From the NCBI RefSeq assembly GCF_037975245.1, contig NC_092571.1:288501-352500 (forward strand): a stretch of 64,000 nt of DNA, written 5' to 3'. A model generated the notes under the pieces. That model had not been told where the DNA came from and did no database searches. It saw only the letters and a list, made by a program, of their open reading frames with translations. The DNA comes from Apostichopus japonicus. Its lineage: Eukaryota > Echinodermata > Holothuroidea > Aspidochirotida > Stichopodidae. This document shows, one piece after another, positions 38,685-49,869 of this stretch. A program made the position numbers and the translations under genes. Position 1 is the first letter of the stretch. Every line of letters begins with the position of its first letter.

Positions 38685-41600
38685 AACATTGATTTATATC
38701 AACTGCTGTCGTGGCGCGGTTGGTTGTGCTCTGTACCTCGAGAGCGTGACGTATTTTGGATCGCGGGCTCGAGACCAGGCCAGCGCAGTTTGCTTTTGCC
38801 GCGATCTTTTACGATCTCTGGAACTTTAAGTATTAGAAACGAACATAGATTTATATCAACTGCTGTCGTGGCGCGGTTGGTTGTGCTCTGTACCTCGAGA
38901 GCGTGACGTATTTTGGATCGCGGGCTCGAGACCAGGTGGGGCAGTTTGCTTTTGCCGCGATCTTATACGGTCTCTGGAACTTTAAGTATTAGAAACGAAC
39001 ATAGATTTATATCAACTGCTGTCGTGGCGCGGTTGGTTGTGCTCTGTACCTCGAGAGCGTGACGTATTTTGGATCGCGGGCTCGAGACCAGGCCAGCGCA
39101 GTTTGCTTTTGCCGCGATCTAATACGATCTCTGGAACTTTAAGTATTAGAAACGAACATTGATTTATATCAACTGCTGTCGTGGCACTATTGGTTGTGCT
39201 CTGTACCTCGAGAGCGTGAAGTATTTTGGATCGCGGGCTCGAGACCAGGTGGGGGCAGTTTGCTTTTGCCGCGATCTGGTACGGTCTCTGGAACTTTAAG
39301 TATTAGAAACGAACATAGATTTATATCAACTGCTGTCGTGGCGCGGTTGGTTGCTCTGTACCTCGAGAGCGTGACGTATTTTGGATCGCGGGCTCGAGAC
39401 CAGGCCAGTGCAGTTTGCTTTTGCCGCGATCTTATACGGTCTCTGGAACTTTAAGTATTAGAAACGAACATAGATTTATATCAACTGCTGTCGTGGCGCG
39501 GTTGGTTGTGCTCTGTACCTCGAGAGCGTGACGTATTTTGGATCGCGGGCTCGAGACCAGGTGGGGGCAGTTTGCTTTTGCCGCGATCTTATACGGTCTC
39601 TGGGAACTTTAAATATTAGAAACGAACTTAGATGTATATCAACTGCTGTCGTGGCGCGGTTGGTTGCTCTGTACCTCGAGAGCGTGACGTATTTTGGATC
39701 GCGGGCTCGAGACCAGGTGGGGGCAGTTTGCTTTTGCCGCGATCTGGTACGGTCTCTGGGAACTTTAAGTATTAGAAACGAACATGGATTTATATCAACT
39801 GCTGTCGTGGCGCGGTTGGTTGCTCTGTACCTCGAGAGCGTGACGTATTTTGGATCGCGGGCTCGAGACCAGGTGGGGGCAGTTTGCTTTTGCCGCGATC
39901 TGGTACGGTCTCTGGGAACTTTAAGTATTAGAAACGAACATAGATTTATATCAACTGCTGTCGTGGCGCGGTTGGTTGCTCTGTACCTCAAGAACGTGAC
40001 GTATTTTGGATCGCGGGCTCGAGACCAGGTGGGGGCAGTTTGCTTTTGCCGCGATCTAATACGGTCTCTGGGAACTTTAAGTATTAGAAACGAACATAGA
40101 TTTATATTAACTGCTGTCGTGGCGCGGTTGGTTGCTCTGTACCTCGAGAGCGTGACGTATTTGGATCGCGGGCTCGAGACCAGGTGGGGGCAGTTTGCTT
40201 TTGCCGCGATCTCATACGGTCTCTGGGAACTTTAAGTATTAGAAACGAACATAGATTTATATCAACTGCTGTCGTGGCGCGGTTGGTTGCTCTGTACCTC
40301 GAGAGCGTGACGTATTTGGATCGCGGGCTCGAGACCAGGTGGGGGCAGTTTGCTTTTGCCGCGATCTCATACGGTCTCTGGGAACTTTAAGTATTAGAAA
40401 CGAACAAAGATTTATATCAACTGCTGTCGTGGCGCGGTTGGTTGCTCTGTACCTCGAGAGCGTGACGTATTTGGATGGCGGGCTCGAGACCAGGTGGGGG
40501 CAGTTTGCTTTTGCCGCGATCTCATACGGTCTCTGGGAACTTTAAGTATTAGAAACGAACATAGATTTATATCAACTGCTGTCGTGGCGCGGTTGATTGC
40601 TCTGTACCTCGAGAGCGTGACGTATTTTGGATCGCGGGCTCGAGACCAGGTGGGGGCAGTTTGCTTTTGCCGCGATCTCATACGGTCTCTGGGAACTTTA
40701 AGTATTAGAAACGAACATAGATTTATATCAACTGCTGTCGTGGCGCGGTTGGTTGCTCTGTACCTCGAGAACGTGACGTATTTTGGATCGCGGGCTCGAG
40801 ACCAGGTGGGGGCAGTTTGCTTTTGCCGCGATCTGGTACGGTCTCTGGGAACTTTAAGTATTAGAAACGAACATAGATTTATATCAACTGCTGTCGTGGC
40901 GCGGTTGGTTGCTCTGTACCTCGAGAGCGTGACGTATTTTGGATCGCGGGCTCGAGACCAGGCCAGCGCAGTTTGCTTTTGCCGCGATCTAATACGATCT
41001 CTGGAACTTTAAGTATTAGAAACATTGATTTATATCAACTGCTGTCGTGGCGCGGTTGGTTGTGCTCTGTACCTCGAGAGCGTGACGTATTTTGGATCGC
41101 GGGCTCGAGACCAGGCCAGCGCAGTTTGCTTTTGCCGCGATCTTTTACGATCTCTGGAACTTTAAGTATTAGAAACGAACATTGATTTATATCAACTGCT
41201 GTCGTGGCACTGTTGGTTGTGCTCTGTACCTCGAGAGCGTGACGTATTTTGGATCGCGGGCTCGAGACCACGTGGGGGCAGTTTGCTTTTGCCGCGATCC
41301 TATAAGGTATCCTGAACTTTAAGTATAAGAACGAACATAGATTTATATCAACTGCTGTCGTGGCGCGGTTGGTTGTGCTCTGTACCTCGAGAGCGTGACG
41401 TATTTTGGATCGCGGGCTCGAGACCAGGCCAGCGCAGTTTGCTTTTGCCGCGATCTAATACGATCTCTGGAACTTTAAGTATTAGAAACGAACATTGATT
41501 TATATCAACTGCTGTCGTGGCACTGTTGGTTGTGCTCTGTACCTCGAGAGCGTGACGTATTTTGGATCGCGGGCTCGAGACCAGGTGGGGGCAGTTTGCT

Positions 41601-43364
41601 TTTGCCGCGATCTGGTACGGTCTCTGGAACTTTAAGTATTAGAAATGAACATAGATTTATATCAACTGCTGTCGTGGCGCGGTTGGTTGCTCTGTACCTC
41701 GAGAGCGTGACGTATTTTGGATCGCGGGCTCGAGACCAGGCCAGTGCAGTTTGCTTTTGCCGCGATCTTATACGGTCTCTGGAACTTTAAGTATTAGAAA
41801 CGAACATAGATTTATATCAACTGCTGTCGTGGCGCGGTTGGTTGTGCTCTGTACCTCGAGAGCGTGACGTATTTTGGATCGCGGGCTCGAGACCAGGTGG
41901 GGGCAGTTTGCTTTTGCCGCGATCTCATACGGTCTCTGGAACTTTAAGTATTAGAAACGAACATAGATTTATATCAACTGCTGTCGTGGCGCGGTTGGTT
42001 GCTCTGTACCTCGAGAGCGTGACGTATTTTGGATCGCGGGCTCGAGACCAGGTGGGGGCAGTTTGCTTTTGCCGCGATCTGGTACGGTCTCTGGGAACTT
42101 TAAGTATTAGAAACGAACATAGATTTATATCAACTGCTGTCGTGGCGCGGTTGGTTGCTCTGTACCTCGAGAACGTGACGTATTTTGGATCGCGGGCTCG
42201 AGACCAGGTGGGGGCAGTTTGCTTTTGCCGCGATCTCATACGGTCTCTGGGAACTTTAAGTATTAGAAACGAACATAGATTTATATCAACTGCTGTCGTG
42301 GCGCGGTTGGTTGCTCTGTACCTCGAGAACGTGACGTATTTTGGATCGCGGGCTCGAGACCAGGTGGGGGCAGTTTGCTTTTGCCGCGATCTCATACGGT
42401 CTCTGGGAACTTTAAGTATTAGAAACGAACATAGATTTATATCAACTGCTGTCGTGGCGCGGTTGGTTGCTCTGTACCTCGAGAGCGTGACGTATTTGGA
42501 TGGCGGGCTCGAGACCAGGTGGGGGCAGTTTGCTTTTGCCGCGATCTCATACGGTCTCTGGGAACTTTAAGTATTAGAAACGAACATAGATTTATATCAA
42601 CTGCTGTCGTGGCGCGGTTGGTTGCTCTGTACCTCGAGAGCGTGACGTATTTGGATCGCGGGCTCGAGACCAGGTGGGGGCAGTTTGCTTTTGCCGCGAT
42701 CTCATACGGTCTCTGGGAACTTTAAGTATTAGAAACGAACAAAGATTTATATCAACTGCTGTCGTGGCGCGGTTGGTTGCTCTGTACCTCGAGAGCGTGA
42801 CGTATTTGGATGGCGGGCTCGAGACCAGGTGGGGGCAGTTTGCTTTTGCCGCGATCTCATACGGTCTCTGGGAACTTTAAGTATTAGAAACGAACATAGA
42901 TTTATATCAACTGCTGTCGTGGCGCGGTTGGTTGCTCTGTACCTCGAGAACGTGACGTATTTTGGATCGCGGGCTCGAGACCAGGTGGGGGCAGTTTGCT
43001 TTTGCCGCGATCTGGTACGGTCTCTGGGAACTTTAAGTATTAGAAACGAACATAGATTTATATCAACTGCTGTCGTGGCGCGGTTGGTTGCTCTGTACCT
43101 CGAGAGCGTGACGTATTTTGGATCGCGGGCTCGAGACCAGGCCAGCGCAGTTTGCTTTTGCCGCGATCTAATACGATCTCTGGAACTTTAAGTATTAGAA
43201 ACATTGATTTATATCAACTGCTGTCGTGGCGCGGTTGGTTGTGCTCTGTACCTCGAGAGGGTGACGTATTTTGGATCGCGGGCTCGAGACCAGGCCAGCG
43301 CAGTTTGCTTTTGCCGCGATCTTTTACGATCTCTGGAACTTTAAGTATAAGAAACGAACATTGA
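38685..43364 (+). repeat. 15-monomer duplication (about 2,336 bp offset)
   Basis: Monomers of 39.2-40.9 kb recur about 2,335-2,336 bp downstream (39194 and 41530; 40339 and 42674; 40494 and 42829). The offset drops to 2,179 bp (40973 and 43152) after one monomer is lost in the second copy. Shared odd variants are ggatggcggg, cgaacaaagattt and the shortened agaaacattgat. Confidence 0.8.
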
Positions 43365-45069
43365 TTTATATCAACTGCTGTCGTGGCACTGTTGGTTGTG
43401 CTCTGTACCTCGAGAGCGTGACGTATTTTGGATCGCGGGCTCGAGACCACGTGGGGGCAGTTTGCTTTTGCCGCGATCCTATAAGGTATCCTGAACTTTA
43501 AGTATAAGAACGAACATAGATTTATATCAACTGCTGTCGTGGCGCGGTTGGTTGTGCTCTGTACCTCGAGAGCGTGACGCATTTTGGATCGAGGGATCGA
43601 GACCAGGCCAGCGCAGTTTGCTTTTGCCGCGATCTAATACGGTCTCTGGAACTTTAAGTATTAGAAACGAACAAAGATTTATATCAACTGCTGTCGTGGC
43701 GCGGTTGGTTGTGCTCTGTACCTCGAGAGCGTAACGTATTTTGGATCCTGCGCTCGAGACCCGGCCACTGCAGTTTGCTTTTGCCGCGATCTTATACGGT
43801 CTCTGGGAACTTTAAGTATTAGAAACGAACATAGATTTATATCAACTGCTGTCGTGGCGCGGTTGGTTGCTCTGTACCTCGAGAGCGTGACGTATTTTGG
43901 ATCGCGGGCTCGAGACCAGGTGGGGGCAGTTTGCTTTTGCCGCGATCTTATACGGTCTCTGGGAACTTTAAGTATTAGAAACGAACATAGATTTATATCA
44001 ACTGCTGTCGTGGCGCGGTTGGTTGCTCTGTACCTCGAGAGCGTGACGTATTTTGGATCGCGGGCTCGAGACCAGGTGGGGGCAGTTTGCTTTTGCCGCG
44101 ATCTAATACGATCTCTGGAACTTTAAGTATTAGAAACAAACATTGATTTATATCAACTGCTGTCGTGGCGCGGTTGGTTGTGCTCTGTACCTCGAGAGCG
44201 TGACGTATTTTGGATCGCGGGCTCGAGACCAGGCCAGCGCAGTTTGCTTTTGCCGCGATCTTTTACGATCTCTGGAACTTTAAGTATTAGAAACGAACAT
44301 TGATTTATATCAACTGCTGTCGTGGCACTGTTGGTTGTGCTCTGTACCTCGAGAGCGTGACGTATTTTGGATCGCGGGATCGAGACCAGGCCAGCGCAGT
44401 TTGCTTTTGCCGCGATCTAATACGGTCTCTGGAACTTTAAGTATTAGAAACGAACATAGATTTATATCAACTGCTGTCGTGGCGCGGTTGGTTGTGCTCT
44501 GTACCTCGAGAGCGTGACGTATTTTGGATCGCGGGCTCGAGACCAGGTGGGGGCAGTTTGCTTTTGCCGCGATCTCATACGGTCTCTGGGAACTTTAAGT
44601 ATTAGAAACGAACATAGATTTATATCAACTGCTGTCGTGGCGCGGTTGGTTGTGCTCTGTACCTCGAGAGCGTGACGTATTTTGGATCGCGGGCTCGAGA
44701 CCAGGTGGGGGCAGTTTGCTTTTGCCGCGATCCTATAAGGTATCCTGAACTTTAAGTATAAGAACGAACATAGATTTATATCAACTGCTGTCGTGGCGCG
44801 GTTGGTTGTGCTCTGTACCTCGAGAGCGTGACGCATTTTGGATCGCGGGATCGAGACCAGGCCAGCGCAGTTTGCTTTTGCCGCGATCTAATACGGTCTC
44901 TGGAACTTTAAGTATTAGAAACGAACAAAGATTTATATCAACTGCTGTCGTGGCGCGGTTGGTTGCTCTCTGTACCTCGAGAGCGTGACGTATTTTGGAT
45001 CGCGGGCTCGAGACCAGGCCAGCACAGTTTGCTTTTGCCGCGATCTAATACGATCTCTGGAACTTTAAG
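41290..45069 (+). repeat. Divergent monomers toward the array edge
   Basis: The last 4 kb hold more diverged monomers than the interior. A variant reading cctataaggtatcctgaac with agtataagaacgaac recurs near 41298, 43478 and 44728. Other private changes are gacgcattttgg, ggatcctgcgctcgag, gacccggccactg and gttgctctctg. Rising divergence near an edge fits satellite homogenisation being weaker at array ends. Confidence 0.7.
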
Positions 45070-45210
45070 TATAAGAAACGAACATAGATTTATATCAACA
45101 GCTGCCGTGGCGCAGTTGGTTGTGCTCTGTACCTTGAGAGCGAGACGTATTTTGGATTCTCGGCTCGAGACCTGGCCACCGCAGTTTGCTTTTGCCGCGA
45201 TCTTATACTG
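45061..45210 (+). repeat. Terminal, most diverged satellite monomer
   Basis: This is the last recognisable monomer before unrelated sequence. It has many private differences (caacagctgccgtgg, tgtaccttgagagcgag, ggattctcggctcg, acctggccaccgcag) and ends at cttatactg. After 45210 the sequence is no longer satellite. Confidence 0.9.
45108..45193 (+). promoter_or_regulatory. Consensus-like A box and B box in the terminal monomer
   Basis: A box tggcgcagttgg (45108-45119) fits the tRNA A-box consensus, unlike the interior monomers, which read gcgg in place of gcag. The B-box-like ggctcgagacc is at 45162-45172 and TTTT at 45190-45193. This is the best candidate for the ancestral promoter state. Confidence 0.55.
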
Positions 45211-45218
45211 CTAACCCC

Positions 45219-45840
45219 TACTGCTTACACAGTATTGCTCATATGTGTATCTACACACTTCACCGTGTGTACTGAAATGTCTGAAAATACATCTTTATGG
45301 ACCAAAAATGATAATTGCATAGAATTCTGTTGTGGTTTATATTGTGACGACAATAAAAAGTATCATTTTGGTAATAACAAAAAATCATCTCTCACTTTAG
45401 GTGGCATACTCCTATTGGAGTCTATATCAATCCGCTCAAAAGCAGCGGGAGAACATCTTTTTGTGACCTGTTATCAATCATGATCTAGTTTTTTGTGGCA
45501 TGCATGCTAAAGAGCATTAATGGAAGTACATGTGGTGAGAAAATTGGGTCAATTGAGGCTATTTTAGACCCCTTTATGCCTCCCAGGAGCAGCGTAGGAA
45601 ATTTGTTTACCACTGAGTGAAGAGGTTTGTTTACAAGTGACGAAAACTTCCGGCTCGGATAGCAAAAAATCTTCATGATCATGGTACGGAAACCTGATGA
45701 TGCCATGAATGGCCAATTTGTCAGCTATCCGGTGATGGGTAGCGTTTAGCTAGTGAAAACTTCTATCTAGACTAATAGACCACATTACTTTTGTGATTTA
45801 GTGTGTAAGTCAATGGGGCTTTTAATGGGCGTATGCTACC
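45219..45840. repeat. Dispersed repeat unit, first copy (pairs with 47650-48300)
   Basis: From tactgcttacacag onward this segment is closely similar to 47650-48300 along its full length. It covers about 180 bp of AT-rich sequence plus the small inverted-repeat element described at 45400. The satellite array therefore abuts this repeat almost directly. The right flanks of the two copies differ. Confidence 0.85.
45400..45840. mobile_element. Small inverted-repeat element (MITE-like), copy A
   Basis: The 441-bp segment starts ggtggcatactcc and ends gggcgtatgctacc, imperfect inverted repeats of each other. TTA lies immediately on both sides (45397-45399 and 45841-45843). GG...CC ends with a 3-bp TTA target site suggest a PIF/Harbinger-type non-autonomous element. 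It has no transposase. Relative to copy B it lacks about 27 bp near 45440. Confidence 0.6.
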
Positions 45841-47649
45841 TTAAGCAAAAATGCTAAAATTTTTCATTTTAAGTGCTAGAAGTCCCAATTTTGGACCAAA
45901 GTAGTTGCTATGGTGTGTAAAAATGGTTTTCAAGCAAACGTCTGAAAATTCAAGCTTGGATGATTTTTACGCATAAATTAGTATTACAGACTTAAAGTAC
46001 CACAAAGAGCATGTGCGTTTCTATACATGAGACCAGAACAACATTTTGAGCATTTCTGACCAGTTTTCCTCCCCAATAAACTATTGGGTCATTAAGCCTT
46101 GACCTACCAAAGCTTCCGTAATTTGATTCATTCCTTGACCCTGCTAAGTAGGTGCCAAATGCACGATATTCAAAATCCTTCAGAATCAGACCAAAATGCC
46201 TGCCGTGTGTGTGACGTGAATGACTTAGTTCAGTGAAATTTGACATCCGTGGGCACCTAAAGTACATGGTAACCATATTTTAGGTTATTTTTGCTAAAGT
46301 TGGAAGTACCTGGTGTTTGACTAAAGACAAATACTCAGTTTCAATGCATGAAATACCCATAATGTTGTTAGCTTAGGCCTCAGGTTCATAATGGCGCTAC
46401 GTTAGTACCCTAGACCACGTCTACACCAGCTGTAGCACAATGTGAGGTCTGTATCCTAAGTGGAGTGGCTGCTGAGTGCTAAAACCTTACACAGAGAATG
46501 TTTTGAGTCTTATTTAGCAAATAATCCACAAAGGTATGCATTTTCTGCTCCTACATATGTGCATCAAGGGGTTTTGAGCCTATTTTCACTATCATTAGTT
46601 TTCTGTTGTTTTGTCAATTTTCAGAGAAAGTTGATGTGCCAAGTCCTCAGCATTCACAGCGATATACTTTGAATGGGTGTGGTATCAATGGCCTCAACTG
46701 GTTAGATGAGGTAACAACAAATCCCAAACAACTCTGACAGCAGAAAGAGATATCCTGATGCTTCCATGGGAGATCTACTGTAGTAACTACAGTATAGGAA
46801 CCAGTGCTCGCCACCAATGGAGAATAAGGTAATTTGACGTTGTTGTTCTTTGCCGAGCAACAAATTTGAATGTTTTATCATGAAATATGCCCCCCTATCC
46901 ACCTCTCTTCCCTTATAACTGTCTTTAATACATTGTAACAACCTATGCACAAACCTTTAAATGGACTGGATATGCTGTTGAGGTGAACAGTGTATCTAGA
47001 TAGCATTTCAGTATTTGTTCCTTTTGACTACTGTACATACTGTTACAGTGTGTTTCAGTGTGTGGCCGTTGAGCGTGTCGTATCAAGAATATAGGAGGCG
47101 ATCATTTATTTAGTAACAGACTTGGTTTATTATTGTACTTCAGTAGCCATATTCAATGGAGTGCACAGACTCGTAGTGTGTAATATGAAGAGCAAGTACG
47201 GTAGCTCATATTGATCAGCTACATAAATGTACTTGTCACACAGTGAGGCTGTGGTTTACAAATCCCGATGATCCAGTTTTGGCAAAGAACACCTTCAATT
47301 CTCTTCTCTTATTCTTAGTAACTTAGCAGTTGCACTGGAGTGACATGCAATATCAGTTTAACATGTTCCAAACAGTTCAGGAATACATTGGGGTATGTCC
47401 TGTAGGTCAGTTTGGGAGGAATCAGCTGAGCTAAACAAAAGTAGTTTTCATCACTTTTCAGAGCCAGAGACGAAAAAACCCTCCCCGTAGACCCTTCTCT
47501 GGATGACGTTTCTGCAGGTAGGGCAAGCCAGACCAAGTGGGCGGTGATCAGGAATACCAATACAACCTGCAGGAATCATAGATGCACCCAAATTGGTCAA
47601 GCTTATCAAAATTGGTGACTGGAAATGTTGTTGCAGTCGTAGACCTGGT
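45841..47649. other. AT-rich spacer, no supported gene
   Basis: Only short unconnected open frames occur here (the longest under 100 codons), with no recognisable domain or splice-linked coding pattern. The left part is the unique flank of copy A of the small element. Confidence 0.6.
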
Positions 47650-48300
47650 TACTGCTTACACAGTATTGCTCATATGTGTATTTACACACTGCACCTTGCA
47701 TACTGAAATCTCTGAAAATACATCTTTATGGACCTAAAATGATAATTGCATAGAATTTTGTTGTGGTTTATATTGTGACGACTATAAAAAGTATCATTTT
47801 GGTATTAAAAAAAAAATTCATCTCTCACATAAGGTGGCATACTCCTATTAGAGTCTATATCAGTCCGCTCGATTGTTCTCCTTCAAGAAAAGTGCCAAAA
47901 AGCAGCAGGGGAACATCTTTTGTGACCTGTTATCAATCATGATCTAGTTTTTTGTGGCTTGCATGTTGAAGAGCATTAATGGAAGTACATGTAGTGAGAA
48001 AATTGTGTCAATTGAGGCCATTTCAGACCCCTTTAAGGCCTCCCAGGAGCAGCGTAGGAAAATTGTTTACCACTGAGTGAAGAGGTTTGTTTACAAGTGA
48101 CAAAAACTTCCGGCTCGGATAGCAAAAAATCTACATGGTCATGATACGGAAAATTGATGATGCCATAAAAGGCCAACTTGACAGCTATCCGGTGATGGGT
48201 AGCGTTTAGCTAGTGAAAACTTCTCTCTAGACTTAGAGACCACATTACTTTTGTGATTTAGTGTGTAAGTCAATGGCGCTTTTAATGGGCGTATGCTACC
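47650..48300. repeat. Dispersed repeat unit, second copy
   Basis: Second copy of the unit at 45219-45840, collinear throughout and containing copy B of the small element at 47833-48300. Immediately after its end the sequence becomes a Mutator-like transposase fragment. Confidence 0.85.
47833..48300. mobile_element. Small inverted-repeat element, copy B
   Basis: 468 bp, ggtggcatactcc to gtatgctacc, the fullest uninterrupted copy. TAA precedes it and TGA follows, so the target duplication is imperfect or the right flank was rearranged. Confidence 0.6.
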
Positions 48301-48672
48301 TGAAGGATTCTTGCCAGGTTTGTTACTGTTTTTTTAAGCTTTTTATATGGACAAGAGTTCACTCTTGTAGCTACATAGTGATTCCAAACACAACCTTTGA
48401 TTCAAGTCCTACAATTCTTCCATATCAGAAAGACCTATAGGGTCGTCCCCACATCCATTGCTTGTCTCTCTGTGAGCCATCATAGCACTGTGATAGGCCC
48501 TTAATAGAGCTTGCAAATTAACAAACCTGTTTCCTGTAGATTCTGCAAACATGGTTTGTTGTGACTGAGTTGAAAATATCTCATGTCCTTTATCTGCTGG
48601 GTTAATTACTCTCTCATACTCTTCCTTGTCGAGCCTTCTATAAGCAGGTTTGCAAGAGGAATTAGTTGCCAT
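48301..48672 (-). pseudogene. Mutator-like transposase, N-terminal fragment
   Basis: The minus strand encodes 87 residues from ATG at 48672, including a CKPAYRRLDKEEYERVI segment and an NLQALLRAYHSAMMAHRE segment, then stops at 48409. Downstream on the minus strand the reading resumes in another frame. The nucleotide sequence 48301-48450 matches 61119-61245, where the open version reads EEFVGLGLKVVFGCIL, so one frameshift separates the halves. I assign it to the same family as 60313-61290, a Mutator-like transposase common in invertebrate genomes. That assignment rests on remembered family pattern and needs a profile search. It is too broken to be functional. Confidence 0.45.
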
Positions 48673-48822
48673 ATCTGTATCAGAAGAGCTAGGAATATCA
48701 CCAGTGCAATTGGCATCAGCTTCAGCAGCTGTTCAAGCAGTAAAGCCAAACCTGTTACCTGGCTTGAAGGTTATTACATGCCTATCAAACATGCCTTTCC
48801 TTCTACCCATTGTTCTAAATAC

Positions 48823-49540
48823 TAATCAGTTTTTATCCTTAAAACATACCAATTTTCCAGTGACCTATTCACTAGTTTTGTTTGTAAGCATTTATTGGAA
48901 GTCTAAGCAGTTGAATAGCTACACATAGAATGATACAAGACAAGACTTACACTGAGAAACTAGTCAATATGATCGACTACAACTAGTTTGGAATGTTGTT
49001 TGAACAGCGCCCTCATTCTAGATCCGGTCACAGCTAGTGCATAGATCTCCTAAGTAGTTTTTGCACCAAAATCTGACAAAATACCTTTGAAAAGCAGTGC
49101 CAAAGTAACAAGTAACTTTTTCTCTTTCACTTTAGAGCCACAGCTAAGGGCGCATGCTTACTGGATGCTGGGAGTGATCAAATTTTCAGAGGGAAGAAGG
49201 CCAACCAAGTTTCCACCAGAGGGGGTAAGTAGCACCAAACTGAGGGACTGTGCTTAAAACACATTGTGTGGACCCAAGAACAATTTAGACATTCAGTAGA
49301 TGCCTGTCATGCTGATGGAATGACTTCTTATCACACTAGGGAATATGTCAATCATTGGGCTCTCACTTGTTTAAAGTTCAGTACTGTATTATTCATATAG
49401 ACTGTACAACATGTGTGAAACACCATATGAAGATTCACCCAATAGACAGAGATACACAGAAATGATGTAAGTCACAACTTCTCAAACTATCATAAAAAGG
49501 AGGTTTAATGTGGAGTTTAAATATCTCAGCTGTTACTTAA
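48823..49540 (-). repeat. Upstream region of the Mutator-like element, duplicated at 54962-55691
   Basis: Starting at taatcagtttttatcct, this segment is collinear with 54962-55691 and highly similar apart from small indels. In both places it lies on the 5' side (minus-strand sense) of a Mutator-like transposase fragment and is followed by a copy of the small inverted-repeat element. It is probably the element's 5' untranslated or terminal region. No coding sequence was seen. Confidence 0.7.
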
Positions 49541-49869
49541 GGTGGCATACTCCTGTTAGCATCTATATCAACCTGCACAAGTGTTCTCCTTCAGGAAAAG
49601 TTCCAAAGAGCAACAGGAGAACATCTTTGTTTATATCTTATCAATTAGGATCTGGTTTTCTTGGTTTGGCTGTAATGGAGCATGAATGGAAGTACAAGTG
49701 GTACACAGATTGGGTCAGTTGAGGCAAGTTTAGACCACTTTAGGTCTCCCTGGAGCAGCATATGAACATTGTTTACTGCTGAGTAAAGAGGTTTGTTTAC
49801 AAGTGAAGAAAATTTCAAGCTCTCATAGGAAACAAAAAGTCTGCACAGTCATGATAAAGAAACTTGAGG
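49541..49869. mobile_element. Small inverted-repeat element, copy C (3'-truncated)
   Basis: Begins ggtggcatactcc after TTAA and aligns with copies A and B to about 49869, where similarity stops at aaacttgagg. The right terminus is missing. Confidence 0.65.

Larger units (their letters stand above)
1..45210 (+). repeat. Tandem satellite array, about 155-157 bp monomers with tRNA-like core
   Basis: About 290 head-to-tail monomers fill this span without a break and run off the left edge. Each unit can be read from actttaagta to the next actttaagta. Three length classes come from small indels. The 157-bp type has gttggttgtgctctg and ctggaac. The 155-bp type lacks the TG (gttggttgctctg). The 156-bp type lacks the TG but has an extra G (ctgggaac). 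Further one-base changes are gggg versus ggggg before cagttt and gtatttgg versus gtattttgg. Monomers are very similar and differ at recurring diagnostic sites, such as the block before ggtctctgg (catac, tatac, aatac, ggtac, ttacc, cgtac) and gtgggggcag versus gccagcgcag. The monomer has about 50% GC and about 13 CpG, and most have two CTCGAG palindromes 31 bp apart. The open frames on the plus strand mostly begin at TTG, since the consensus has no plus-strand ATG. They are not treated as genes. Confidence 0.98.

Noticed and set aside
1-45210. CRISPR-like regular repeats
   Set aside because: The whole 155-157 bp unit is repeated, with no unique spacers between short direct repeats, in a eukaryotic context.
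1-45210. Centromeric satellite with a CENP-B box
   Set aside because: No match to the NTTCGNNNNANNCGGGN pattern was found in the consensus monomer. A centromeric role cannot be judged from sequence alone.
45235-45706. Short open frames over copy A of the small repeat
   Set aside because: They are not conserved as frames in the parallel copy at 47650-48300.
47315-47560. Small minus-strand gene, including a CPTCRNVI segment in another frame that recalls a RING finger end
   Set aside because: Only one short Cys pair is present, with no upstream RING half and stops nearby. It is likely chance.
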